A DNA stretch of 64,000 nucleotides from Pseudomonadota bacterium. Lineage in GTDB: Bacteria; Pseudomonadota; Gammaproteobacteria; Steroidobacterales; Steroidobacteraceae. This document shows, one piece after another, positions 56,525-64,000 of this stretch. The stretch is taken from contig JAFEDR010000010.1 of the NCBI GenBank assembly GCA_018241525.1, positions 682,001 to 746,000 of the forward strand, given 5' to 3'. The notes beneath the pieces were generated by a model. The model worked only from the letters and a program-made list of their open reading frames with translations. It did no database searches and had not been told where the DNA came from. How positions within the stretch are numbered: position 1 is the first letter of the stretch; every line of letters starts with the position of its first letter. A program made the position numbers and the translations under genes.

Positions 56525-56911
56525 TCAGTCGAGGCGGGCCCTGGCCGCCTCCCAGTGGCGGCCGTCGAACGAGCTGACCTGCATGCCGGCGATCCCCGCG
56601 GGGTCGAGGCAGCGTGCATTGACGCTGACCTGGTCCGGATGCGAGCGCGGCACGTAGAAGGACTTGATGCCGCAGCGCCGGCAGAACAGGTGACGCGCGA
56701 CCCCGGTCCCGAAACGGTACTCGCTGAGCGCCTCGCGGTCGGTCAGCAGCCGGAACCGCTCCTGCGGCACGATCAGGTGCAGGTAGCCGCTCATCGCGCA
56801 GATCGAGCAGTTGCACTCCGAGACGTCGAGCAGCGCCGGCGCATCGACCTCGAAGGCGACGGCGCCGCAGTGGCAGCCGCCGCGGTGCGCGATGCGCGGC
56901 GTGGCGCTCAG
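56525..56911 (-). CDS. GFA family (glutathione-dependent formaldehyde-activating-like) protein with non-standard start
   Basis: A GFA/CENP-V family zinc protein. Starting at the first usual ATG (56794) gives 89 residues beginning MSGYLHLIVP and containing CRRCGIKSFYVPRSHPD, but the conserved zinc motifs GGCHCGAVAFEVDAPA and CNCSICA lie upstream in the same frame. Back from 56794 this frame has no ATG, GTG or TTG; a CTG at 56911 (LSATPRIAHRGGCHCGA) would give 128 residues, the normal size. The nearest ATG upstream (MVSHPSHRRPPAGVAS then TGA) is in another frame and ends about 15 bases before the GFA frame's conserved part. Real starts at CTG, a translation reinitiation or a frameshift error are all possible. 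Confidence 0.65.
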   Translation of the reverse strand: MSATPRIAHRGGCHCGAVAFEVDAPALLDVSECNCSICAMSGYLHLIVPQERFRLLTDREALSEYRFGTGVARHLFCRRCGIKSFYVPRSHPDQVSVNARCLDPAGIAGMQVSSFDGRHWEAARARLD

Positions 56912-57008
56912 GAGGCGACTCCGGCCGGCGGGCGGCGGTGGCTGGGGTGGCTGACCATGTGCGGGACTCCGCGGCGATGATAGGACCGCGACACCCGGGT
57001 GTCGAACG

Positions 57009-58751
57009 CTATGGGCAGGGCGCGGACCGGGCGACGGGCGCGAGCAGCGCGTAGCTGCGCCCGCCAGGGCGCGACCAGACGCACACCACCGTGAGATCGC
57101 CGAGGCCCGCCGGGGGTACGACCGCCGGCGGCGCGGGCGCTTCGCCGTCGTAGCCGGCGAGCGCGAGCCACGCGCCGGGACCCCAGCGGCGGCGGTCGGG
57201 CACGAGCCACAGCAGTGCGCCGTCCGGACCGAGCGAAGCGCGCCCGGCGGCGAGGCGCGCGGGGTCGCGGCTCTCGAGCACCGGATGGGGTGCCGCGGCC
57301 GGCAGGTAGAGCGCCGCGAGCGCGAGCGTCGTCTCGTCCGGGTCGAGCAGCCCGAGCGGCGCCCGGTCCGCGGCGCGCCCGATGCGCGCCGCGAGCGGCT
57401 CGAGGCCGAGCCAGTCGTTGAGGCGCAGGTACACCGGCAGCAGGCCGACCGACAAGGTCGCCGCGAGCGTCAGCGCGAGGAACGGGAAGGACCAGGCCCC
57501 GGTCCGCGGCCGGCGCACGAGCGCCGCGACCGCGAGCGCCAGCAGCACCGCGGCGGTCGCGCCGAGCAGCAGGGTCGATTCCGGCGTGCGCCCGGCCGGC
57601 GCCAGCGCGAGCGTACCGAGCAGCGCCGCGACCAGCAGCGCGAGCAGCGCCACGAGCGCGGCCGTGGCGCGCCAGGCGAAGCGGTCCCAGCGGTCGAGCG
57701 CCGTCGCGGCGCTGCCGACGTAGAGGCCGACCAGGATCGCGAAGCCGAGCGCCGGCGGGCCGTAGTAGACGCCGCGCGCCGTGGCCGCGAGCGACAGCAG
57801 CAGCGTCGGCAGCGCGATCGCGCCGAAGCCGAGCCGCCAGGCCGTGCCCTCCGCGTCGCGGCGCCGCAGCGTGCGCGGCAGACGGCCGAGCGCGACCAGT
57901 GCGAGCGGCGTCCACGGCAGCAGGTAGAGCGGCAGCTCGGCGAGGTACTTGCCGGGCGAGTTGCCGTGGCCGCTCGCGTACGCGAGCTCGGGCGGCGCGG
58001 CGAGCGGCACGACGCGGCCGACGAGGTTGTACCAGAAGAGCACGCGCAGGGACTCCGCGCCGCCCGGGCTCGCGCCGACCCACAGCGCCCAGAGCCCGAT
58101 CAAGGCGAGCACGACGAGGCCGCCGGCCCACAGCTCGCGGGCGAGGAACTCGCGCCAGCGCCGCTCGAGCAGCACCACGGTGAGCCAGGCGGACACCGGC
58201 ACCAGCCAGCCGGCGAAGCCCTTGGCGAAGAACGCGATCAGGAGGCCGGCGTGCAGCGCGCCGTAGCCCAGGAGCCGCTCGCGTGCGGCGCCCGCGGCCA
58301 GCGCACGGTAGGTGCCGTAGAGGCTGAGCGCAACGCCGGCCACCAGCGGCGCATCGGTCGCGAGCCAGGTCAGCACCTGGTAGAGCTGCAGCGCCGTGCC
58401 GGCAACGATGCCCGCAGCGAAGCCCGCGAGTGGCCCGGCGGCGCGCGCGACCAGTGCGGCGATCGCCGCCGCCGCGAGCAGCAGGTAGGCGAGGTTCGGC
58501 AGGCGTGCCGCCGCCGGGCTCGGCCCGAGGGCGGCGACGGCGGCGCCGCCGAGCCAGTACAGCAGCGGCGGCTTTTCCGCGAACGGCCGGCCGGCCAGCG
58601 TCGGCAGCGACTTGCCCGCCTGGGTCGCCATCGCGACCACCATGCTCGCCTCGCGCGGCTCGTCCGGCGTGTAGTAGGCGCGCGCCAGCAGCCCGACCAG
58701 GGCGACCGGCAGCAGCATGACGACGAGCCGCGCCAGCGGGCTCGCGGTCAC
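57009..58751 (-). CDS. ArnT-like glycosyltransferase family 39 membrane protein
   Basis: A 580-residue multi-spanning protein, about twelve transmembrane segments, of the GT39/PMT_2 type. The catalytic-type motif PDEPRE ([16 protein letters not shown], about residues 25-40) is in the first loop, with [11 protein letters not shown] next to it. It likely transfers a sugar from a polyprenyl-phosphate carrier onto a lipid A or protein acceptor. The GTG at 58751 overlaps the orn stop as GTGA; the larger frame upstream is a shadow of orn. Confidence 0.88.
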   Translation of the reverse strand: MTASPLARLVVMLLPVALVGLLARAYYTPDEPREASMVVAMATQAGKSLPTLAGRPFAEKPPLLYWLGGAAVAALGPSPAAARLPNLAYLLLAAAAIAALVARAAGPLAGFAAGIVAGTALQLYQVLTWLATDAPLVAGVALSLYGTYRALAAGAARERLLGYGALHAGLLIAFFAKGFAGWLVPVSAWLTVVLLERRWREFLARELWAGGLVVLALIGLWALWVGASPGGAESLRVLFWYNLVGRVVPLAAPPELAYASGHGNSPGKYLAELPLYLLPWTPLALVALGRLPRTLRRRDAEGTAWRLGFGAIALPTLLLSLAATARGVYYGPPALGFAILVGLYVGSAATALDRWDRFAWRATAALVALLALLVAALLGTLALAPAGRTPESTLLLGATAAVLLALAVAALVRRPRTGAWSFPFLALTLAATLSVGLLPVYLRLNDWLGLEPLAARIGRAADRAPLGLLDPDETTLALAALYLPAAAPHPVLESRDPARLAAGRASLGPDGALLWLVPDRRRWGPGAWLALAGYDGEAPAPPAVVPPAGLGDLTVVCVWSRPGGRSYALLAPVARSAPCP

Positions 58752-59302
58752 GGCGAACCGACGCGCAGCAGGTGTTCGCGGTAGTGGCGCAGCTCGCGGA
58801 TCGAGTCGCGCACGTCGTCGAGGGCCTGGTGCGCGTTGCCCTTCGTGACCCCGGCGAGCACCTGCGGCGCCCAGCGGCGCGCGAGCTCCTTGAGGGTGCT
58901 GACGTCGAGGTTGCGGTAGTGGAAGTGCCGCTCGAGCGCCGGCATCCAGCGCGCCAGGAAGCGCCGGTCCTGGCAGATGCTGTTGCCGCACATCGGCGAG
59001 GCCCCGGGCGCGAGCCACTCGGCGAGGAACGCCACCGTCTGCTGCTCGACGGCAGCCTCGTCGAGAGTCGAGCGGCGCACCCGCTCGATCAGCCCGCTGG
59101 CACCGTGGGTGCGCTGGTTCCAGGCGTCCATCCGCGCGAGCGTCTCGTCCGACTGGTGCACGGCCAGCACCGGGCCCTCGGCGAGCACGTTGAGGTCGCG
59201 GTCGGTGACGATCGTCGCGACCTCGATGATCCGGTCGACGTCCGGCACGAGCCCGGTCATCTCCAGATCGATCCAGGCGAGGTTGTCGGCGTGCTGCGGC
59301 AT
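58748..59302 (-). CDS. orn: Oligoribonuclease
   Basis: Orn degrades 2-5-mer RNA, including pGpG from cyclic-di-GMP breakdown. The 184-residue protein has DEDDh exonuclease motifs: [12 protein letters not shown] (Asp-x-Glu), [17 protein letters not shown] (Asp), and [18 protein letters not shown] (His-x4-Asp). The length is usual (about 181). It is divergent from the M48 protease and rsgA, as in many gammaproteobacteria. Confidence 0.97.
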   Translation of the reverse strand: MPQHADNLAWIDLEMTGLVPDVDRIIEVATIVTDRDLNVLAEGPVLAVHQSDETLARMDAWNQRTHGASGLIERVRRSTLDEAAVEQQTVAFLAEWLAPGASPMCGNSICQDRRFLARWMPALERHFHYRNLDVSTLKELARRWAPQVLAGVTKGNAHQALDDVRDSIRELRHYREHLLRVGSP

Positions 59303-59361
59303 GGGCGCGGTTGCCGGTGATTCTAGCAGAGGCTAGAGTGCCGCCTCCCGCGAGACCACCC

Positions 59362-60606
59362 ATGCCGGCACTCACGACAGTCTTCCTGGCCGCGCTCGCG
59401 GCGATGGTCGCGATCCGCTGGTGGCTCGCCGGCCGGCAGTTGCGCGCGCTGCGCGAGCACCGCGACGCCGTGCCGGCGCCGTTCGCCGCAGTGATCAGCG
59501 CCGCGGAACATGCGAAGGCGGCCGACTACACGGCTGCCAAGCTGCGCCTCGGCCGCCTCGAGCTCGCGTGGGAGGCGCTGCTGCTGCTGCTCGTGACGCT
59601 CGGCGGCGGCTTCGCGGCGCTCGATGCCCTCGTCGCCCGCCTCGGCTGGCCGCCGCTCGCGGCCGGCGTCGCGACGCTCGCCCTGCTTGCGCTCGCGCTC
59701 GCGGCGGCCGGGCTGCCGTTCGAGCTGTACGCGACGTTCCGCATCGAGTCGCGCTTCGGCTTCAACCGCACCACCCCGCGGCTGTACCTCGCCGACCTCG
59801 CGCGCTCGCTCGCCGTCGCGGCGCTGCTCGGGCTGCCGCTGGTCGCGCTGCTGCTCGCGCTGATGCGCGCCGCCGGCCCGGCGTGGTGGCTGTACGCCTG
59901 GGCGGCGTGGGTGCTGTTCGGCGTCGGGCTCGCGTTCTTCTGGCCGCGCTTCATCGCGCCGCTGTTCAACCGCTTCCGGCCGCTCGAGCCGGGCGCACTG
60001 CGCGAGGCGGTGGAACGGGTCATGAGCGCCTGCGGATTCGCCGCGGACGGTGTCTACGTGATGGACGGCTCGCGGCGCTCGAGCCACGGCAACGCCTATT
60101 TCACGGGCTTCGGCCGCCACAAGCGCATCGTGCTCTTCGACACGCTGCTCGAGCGGCTGACGCCCGTGGAGGTCGAGGCCGTGCTCGCCCACGAACTCGG
60201 CCACTTCCGCCTGCACCACATCCGTCAGCGCCTCGCGCTCAGCTTCGGCGGTGCGCTGGCCGGCTTCGCGCTGCTCGGCCGGGCGGCTGCGGCACCGGCG
60301 GCTTACGCGGCGCTGGGCGTGCCGGTGCCGTCGGCGCATGCGGCGCTCGCGCTGTTTGTGCTGGTCGTGCCGGTGTTCACGTTCCCGCTGGGACCGCTCG
60401 GCAGCTGGTGGTCGCGACGCCACGAGTACGCCGCCGACCGGTACGCGGCCGCGCACGCCGATGGCCGGCAGCTCGCGACGGCCCTCGTGAAGCTGTTCCG
60501 CGACAACGCCTCGACGCTGACGCCGGACCGCTGGTACTCGGCCTGGCACGATTCGCACCCGCCGGCACTCGCCCGCATCGCCGCGCTCGAGCGCGCCACC
60601 CGCTGA
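59362..60606 (+). CDS. M48 family CAAX/Ste24-like membrane metalloprotease
   Basis: A 414-residue zinc protease with several transmembrane segments. The zinc-binding motif is VLAHELGHFRLHH (HExxH about residue 276), and the third ligand is likely in HEYAADRYAA. FGFNRTTPRLYLADLARS and WPRFIAPLFNRF are typical of Ste24-type M48 proteins. The ATG at 59362 starts near the first membrane helix; the ATG 51 bases earlier lies in the divergent orn promoter zone. It overlaps rsgA by one base (TGATG). Confidence 0.9.
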   Translation: MPALTTVFLAALAAMVAIRWWLAGRQLRALREHRDAVPAPFAAVISAAEHAKAADYTAAKLRLGRLELAWEALLLLLVTLGGGFAALDALVARLGWPPLAAGVATLALLALALAAAGLPFELYATFRIESRFGFNRTTPRLYLADLARSLAVAALLGLPLVALLLALMRAAGPAWWLYAWAAWVLFGVGLAFFWPRFIAPLFNRFRPLEPGALREAVERVMSACGFAADGVYVMDGSRRSSHGNAYFTGFGRHKRIVLFDTLLERLTPVEVEAVLAHELGHFRLHHIRQRLALSFGGALAGFALLGRAAAAPAAYAALGVPVPSAHAALALFVLVVPVFTFPLGPLGSWWSRRHEYAADRYAAAHADGRQLATALVKLFRDNASTLTPDRWYSAWHDSHPPALARIAALERATR

Positions 60607-61553
60607 TGGCGGCTGGGCGCGGCACGGCATCGCCGGAAGCGCTCGAGCGCGGGCGCGTCGTCGCGAACCACGGCCGCCAAGTCGTGGTCGAGGACGCCGC
60701 CGGCCGGCGCATCCCGTGCCGCCTGCACGGTCGCAAGCTCGCCGCCGTCTGCGGCGACGAGGCACGCTGGGCCTACGCGCACGCGGGCGACGACCACGGC
60801 ACTGTCTACGCGCTCGAGCCGCGCCGGCGCACGCTCGAGCGTTTGACGAGTGGCGGCCACGCCGAGCCGATCGTTGCGAACCTGACGCAGCTGGTCGTCG
60901 TGGTCGCGCCGCTGCCCGCGCCCGACTGGTCGATCGTCGACCGCTACCTCGCCGGGGCCGCCTGGTGCGGGGTCGCCGCACTGATCGCCTGCAACAAGGC
61001 CGAGCTCGGGCTGCCGGCGGTGCTCGCCACCGAGCTCGACGCCTACGCCGCGATCGGCGTCGCGACCGTGCACTGCTCGACCCGCGGTGCCCCCGGCATC
61101 GAGGCGCTTGCGACCCGCCTGGCCGGCGCGGTGAGCGTGCTCGTCGGCCAGTCGGGTACCGGCAAGTCGAGCCTGCTGAACGCGCTCGCGCCCGAGGCGC
61201 GCGCAGTCACGCAGGAGATCTCGGCGGCCACCGACGAGGGTCGGCACACGACCACCCACGCGGTGCTGCACCGGCTCGCGAGCGGCGGCGACCTGATCGA
61301 CTCGCCGGGTGTCCGTGATTACGCCCCGCCGCTGCCGGCGCCACGCGCGGTCGCCTCCGGATTCGTGGAGATCGGGCAGCGCGCGGCGGGCTGCCGCTTC
61401 CAGGACTGCCTGCACCTGAGCGAGCCCGGTTGCGCGGTGCGAAGCGCCCTCGCCGCGGGCGAGATCCGCCCGCGCCGCTATGACAGCTACCGCCGGGTGG
61501 TCGAGCTGGCGCGCGAGTTCCGCGAGCGCTATCCCGAGCGCCGGCCGCGCTGA
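60606..61553 (+). CDS. rsgA: Ribosome small subunit-dependent GTPase RsgA
   Basis: RsgA checks late 30S maturation. The 315-residue protein has an N-terminal OB fold (ERGRVVANHGRQVVVED) and a circularly permuted GTPase with motif order G4 (IACNKAELG), G1 (GQSGTGKSSLLNALA), G2-like (RHTTTHA) and G3 (DSPGVRD), then a zinc-binding CRFQDCLHLSEPGCAV. Length is normal (about 300-350). Its ATG overlaps the protease stop. The neighbouring orn is the usual partner in gammaproteobacteria. Confidence 0.95.
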   Translation: MAAGRGTASPEALERGRVVANHGRQVVVEDAAGRRIPCRLHGRKLAAVCGDEARWAYAHAGDDHGTVYALEPRRRTLERLTSGGHAEPIVANLTQLVVVVAPLPAPDWSIVDRYLAGAAWCGVAALIACNKAELGLPAVLATELDAYAAIGVATVHCSTRGAPGIEALATRLAGAVSVLVGQSGTGKSSLLNALAPEARAVTQEISAATDEGRHTTTHAVLHRLASGGDLIDSPGVRDYAPPLPAPRAVASGFVEIGQRAAGCRFQDCLHLSEPGCAVRSALAAGEIRPRRYDSYRRVVELAREFRERYPERRPR

Positions 61554-61560
61554 CCGCCGC

Positions 61561-62160
61561 TCAGCTGAGCGCGTGGCGCCCGGCGAGCGCGTGCGCGAGC
61601 GTGCCGCCGTCGACGTACTCAAGCTCGCCGCCGACCGGCACGCCATGGGCGATCCGGGTCGCGCGCACGCCGCGCCGCGCCGCGAGATCGGCCAGGAAGT
61701 GCGCCGTCGCATCGCCCTCGACCGTCGGATTGGTGGCGAGAATCAGCTCGCGCAGCGTGCCCTCGGCGAGCTGCGCCTCGAGCTGGTCGACGCCGAGCTC
61801 GGCCGGGCCGACGCCGTCGAGCGGCGAGAGGTGCCCCATCAGCACGAAGTAGCGGCCGCGGTAGCTGCCGGACTGCTCGACCGCCACCACGTCGGCCGGC
61901 GACTCGACCACGCACAGCAGCGAGGGATCGCGCTGCGGATTGGCGCAGATCGGGCACAGCTCCGCATCCGACAGCATGCGGCAGCGCCGGCACTGGCCGA
62001 TCGACTCGACCGCCAGGGCGAGTGCCTGGCCGAGCTCGCGCGCCCCGTCGCGATCGCGCTCCAGCAGGTGGAAGGCCATGCGCTGCGCCGACTTCGGGCC
62101 GACGCCCGGCAGGCGCCGCAGCGCGCCGATCAGCCGGGCCAGGGCGGGCGAGTAGTTCAC
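61561..62160 (-). CDS. recR: Recombination protein RecR
   Basis: RecR works with RecF/RecO to load RecA at gaps. The 199-residue protein has the helix-hairpin-helix [24 protein letters not shown], a C4 zinc finger ([16 protein letters not shown]) and the Toprim domain ([29 protein letters not shown]). The GTG at 62160 ([14 protein letters not shown]) gives the family length; the upstream extension is inside ybaB. It follows ybaB by four bases in the dnaX-ybaB-recR operon. Confidence 0.96.
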   Translation of the reverse strand: MNYSPALARLIGALRRLPGVGPKSAQRMAFHLLERDRDGARELGQALALAVESIGQCRRCRMLSDAELCPICANPQRDPSLLCVVESPADVVAVEQSGSYRGRYFVLMGHLSPLDGVGPAELGVDQLEAQLAEGTLRELILATNPTVEGDATAHFLADLAARRGVRATRIAHGVPVGGELEYVDGGTLAHALAGRHALS

Positions 62161-62164
62161 GCGC

Positions 62165-62488
62165 TCAGAACGGCATCTTGAAGCCGGGCGGCAGCTGCAT
62201 GCCACCCATCATGCCGGCGAACTTCTGCTGGCTCGCTGCCTCGACCTTGCGCACCGCGTCGTTGATCGCGGCGGTGACGAGATCCTCGAGCAGCTCGCGG
62301 TCATCGCCCGCGACGCTCGGATCGATGACGACGCGGCGCACCTCGTGCTTGCCGTTCATGACGACCTTGACCATGCCGCCGCCGGACTCGCCGGTCACCT
62401 CGAGCGTGGCGAGCTCCGCCTGCGCCTTCTGCAGGTTGGCCTGCATCTGCTGCGCCTGCTTCATCAGGTTGCCGATACCACCCTTCAT
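62165..62488 (-). CDS. YbaB/EbfC nucleoid-associated protein
   Basis: A 107-residue DNA-binding protein of the YbaB/EbfC family. [26 protein letters not shown] at the start, then [29 protein letters not shown] and [18 protein letters not shown], are the family pattern. Length matches E. coli YbaB (109). It lies between dnaX and recR, the conserved arrangement. Confidence 0.96.
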   Translation of the reverse strand: MKGGIGNLMKQAQQMQANLQKAQAELATLEVTGESGGGMVKVVMNGKHEVRRVVIDPSVAGDDRELLEDLVTAAINDAVRKVEAASQQKFAGMMGGMQLPPGFKMPF

Positions 62489-62505
62489 CGCTCGCTCCTC
62501 GTTGC

Positions 62506-64000
62506 TCAGCGGTTGGGCTTGACGGTGTCCGGCGCGACGCTGGCGCCGAAGCGATCCATCAGCGCGCGTACCGCCGGCTCGGTCTCGAGCGCCGCGCGCG
62601 TGGCCGCCACTTCGGCCGCGGCCGCACGCGCCTCGATCCGCGCCGGCGTCTCGGCCGTCGGGGCGCCGCCGCCGGCGCCTTCCTCGCGATCGATCACGAC
62701 GCGCACGGCCCCGCCGTAGTGGCGCGCCAGCGCCTGGCCGAGCCGCTCCTCGGTCTGCGGCGTGCGCAGCGCCTCGCTGCGCCGGTCGAGCCGCAGCCGG
62801 ATCGTGTCGCCCTCGCGACCGGCGAACGTGCAGTTGGCCGCGAGCTGGCGCGCGGCGCCCGAGAGATCCAGCGAGGCGACCAGGGTGGCCCAGTCCGGCG
62901 TGCCCGCCTCGCTCGCCGCCGGACCCGCGGGCGGACGGACCGCCGCGGCTTGGGCAGCGGGCGCGGGAGGGGCGGCCGGCGTCGCACGACCGCCCGGGTT
63001 CCGGCCGGCGGGCGACGGCGCCTCGCCGGACGCCGGCCGGAACGCCAGCATCCGCAGCAGCGTCATCTCGACGCCGACCCGCGGCTCCGGGGCGAGCCCG
63101 AGGTCGCGCCGGCCGAGCAGCGCGATCTGGTAGTAGAGCTGCACGTCCTCGGCCGGCAGCCGCGCCGCGAGCGCCGCGACGAGCGCGCCGTCGGTGGCCG
63201 CCTCGCCGCCCGATCCGGGCACCACCTGCTCGAGGGCGACGCGCTCGAGGAGACCGGCGAGCTCCGCAAGCACCTGGTCGTAGTCTGGCGCCTGCTCATC
63301 GAGCGCGCGCAGCGTCGCGACGAGCGTCGCGCCATCGCCCGCGGCAAGGCATTCGGCGAGGCGCGCGACGTGGCCGCGATCGATCGTCCCGAGCATCGCG
63401 CGCACGTCCGCCTCGACCACGGTGTTGGCGCCGAACACGAGCGCCTGGTCGAGCAGCGACAGCGCATCGCGCAGGCTGCCGTCCGCCGCCCGCGCCAGCA
63501 GCGGCAGCGCCGCGGGTTCCGCCGGGATCTTTTCGGCCGCCAGGATCGCGGCCAGGCGCTCCGCGATCTGCGACGGCGGCAGGCGCTTCAGGTGGAACTG
63601 CAGGCAGCGCGAGACCACCGTGACCGGCAGCTTCTGCGGGTCGGTCGTCGCGAGCAGGAACTTCACGTGCGGCGGGGGCTCCTCGAAGGTCTTGAGGAGC
63701 GCGTTGAACGAGTGGCCCGACAGCATGTGCACCTCGTCGATGAGGTACACCTTGTAGCGGCCGCGGGCCGGCGCGTAGTGGACGTTCTCGAGCAGCTCGC
63801 GCGTGTCCTCGACCTTGGTGCGCGAGGCGGCATCGACCTCGATCAGGTCGACGAAGCGACCCTCGTCGATCTCGCGGCAGGCGGAGCAGATGCCGCAGGG
63901 CCGCGACGAGACGCCGGTTTCGCAGTTCAGCGCCTTGGCCAGCAGGCGGGCGATCGTGGTCTTGCCGACGCCGCGGGTCCCGGTGAAGAGGAAGGCGTGG
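62506..64000 (-). CDS. dnaX: DNA polymerase III subunits gamma and tau (5' end cut by window)
   Basis: DnaX is the clamp-loader ATPase. The frame is open from 64000 down to 62506 (498 codons) with no start, so the N-terminal part (about 30-40 residues) lies outside. At the edge is the Walker [10 protein letters not shown], then the zinc motif CETG...CGICSAC, Walker B-like YLIDEVHML and sensor [20 protein letters not shown]. The C-terminal third has a proline/alanine-rich linker (about residues 300-365 of the visible part), then a globular tau end. No A-rich slippery site is evident for the gamma frameshift. ybaB follows 17 bases later. Confidence 0.96.
   Translation of the reverse strand, partial: HAFLFTGTRGVGKTTIARLLAKALNCETGVSSRPCGICSACREIDEGRFVDLIEVDAASRTKVEDTRELLENVHYAPARGRYKVYLIDEVHMLSGHSFNALLKTFEEPPPHVKFLLATTDPQKLPVTVVSRCLQFHLKRLPPSQIAERLAAILAAEKIPAEPAALPLLARAADGSLRDALSLLDQALVFGANTVVEADVRAMLGTIDRGHVARLAECLAAGDGATLVATLRALDEQAPDYDQVLAELAGLLERVALEQVVPGSGGEAATDGALVAALAARLPAEDVQLYYQIALLGRRDLGLAPEPRVGVEMTLLRMLAFRPASGEAPSPAGRNPGGRATPAAPPAPAAQAAAVRPPAGPAASEAGTPDWATLVASLDLSGAARQLAANCTFAGREGDTIRLRLDRRSEALRTPQTEERLGQALARHYGGAVRVVIDREEGAGGGAPTAETPARIEARAAAAEVAATRAALETEPAVRALMDRFGASVAPDTVKPNR

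Noticed and set aside
62506..64000. Programmed frameshift in dnaX to make gamma
   Set aside because: No A-AAA-AAG-like slippery sequence with downstream hairpin; the only AAAAG run is early, in the ATPase region.

Overview
The window is a very GC-rich chromosomal segment of a gammaproteobacterium. The gene order (hrcA-grpE-dnaK-dnaJ-dapB-carA-carB next to nadK-recN, fur/bamE and ratAB/smpB/ssrA) and the two large TonB receptors suggest the Xanthomonadales/Nevskiales/Steroidobacterales side of the class. That placement is inferred from synteny and composition only; no rRNA gene is present. There is no rRNA, tRNA, CRISPR array, insertion sequence or integrase in the window.

Region 1 (1-15.8 kb) is conserved housekeeping. 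On the minus strand, hrcA, grpE, dnaK and dnaJ (heat shock) lead into dapB (lysine) and carA/carB (carbamoyl phosphate for arginine and pyrimidines; carB runs off the left edge). Strong sigma-32 type promoters precede grpE and dnaK. carA has a TTG start, a strong leader hairpin and a possible 19-codon upstream ORF that overlaps its start. Rightward come nadK-recN, the divergent fur/bamE pair, ratA-ratB, smpB, a RidA protein and the tmRNA gene ssrA. SmpB and tmRNA together carry out trans-translation.

Region 2 (15.8-39.5 kb) is accessory and catabolic: an exported amidohydrolase, a GNAT protein, a TonB receptor, an RHH/ParE-type toxin-antitoxin pair beside a remnant of a ClC channel gene, and an exported S9 peptidase. 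A tightly packed plus-strand run follows: alkaline-phosphatase-superfamily enzyme, EamA exporter, class V aminotransferase, APC permease, MFS transporter. Right after it lies a 500-residue protein with an N-terminal SLOG-like nucleotide-sensing domain and four membrane segments, the best candidate here for a little-described conflict or signalling system. Then come a lipoprotein metallophosphoesterase, a second TonB receptor, an HDAC-family deacetylase, and a minus-strand operon PPOX protein - amidase - APC permease.

Region 3 (40.2-56.9 kb) holds truC, a YegS-type lipid kinase, a two-TM protein that looks like a potassium channel with a degenerate filter, a PlpD-like patatin with its own outer-membrane barrel (type Vd), a TPR protein, a Gfo/Idh/MocA oxidoreductase, an HDOD-GGDEF regulator with a sigma-28-like promoter, the periplasmic protease Prc, a coiled-coil protein, a DUF1249 protein, and the divergent ppsR/ppsA pair with a perfect inverted repeat between them. 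A GFA-family gene follows whose conserved N-terminus has no standard start codon.

Region 4 (57.0-64.0 kb) is housekeeping again: an ArnT-like glycosyltransferase overlapping orn, divergent from an M48 protease and rsgA, then dnaX-ybaB-recR on the minus strand, with dnaX cut by the right edge. Most neighbouring genes on one strand overlap by 1-13 bases, so translational coupling is common.
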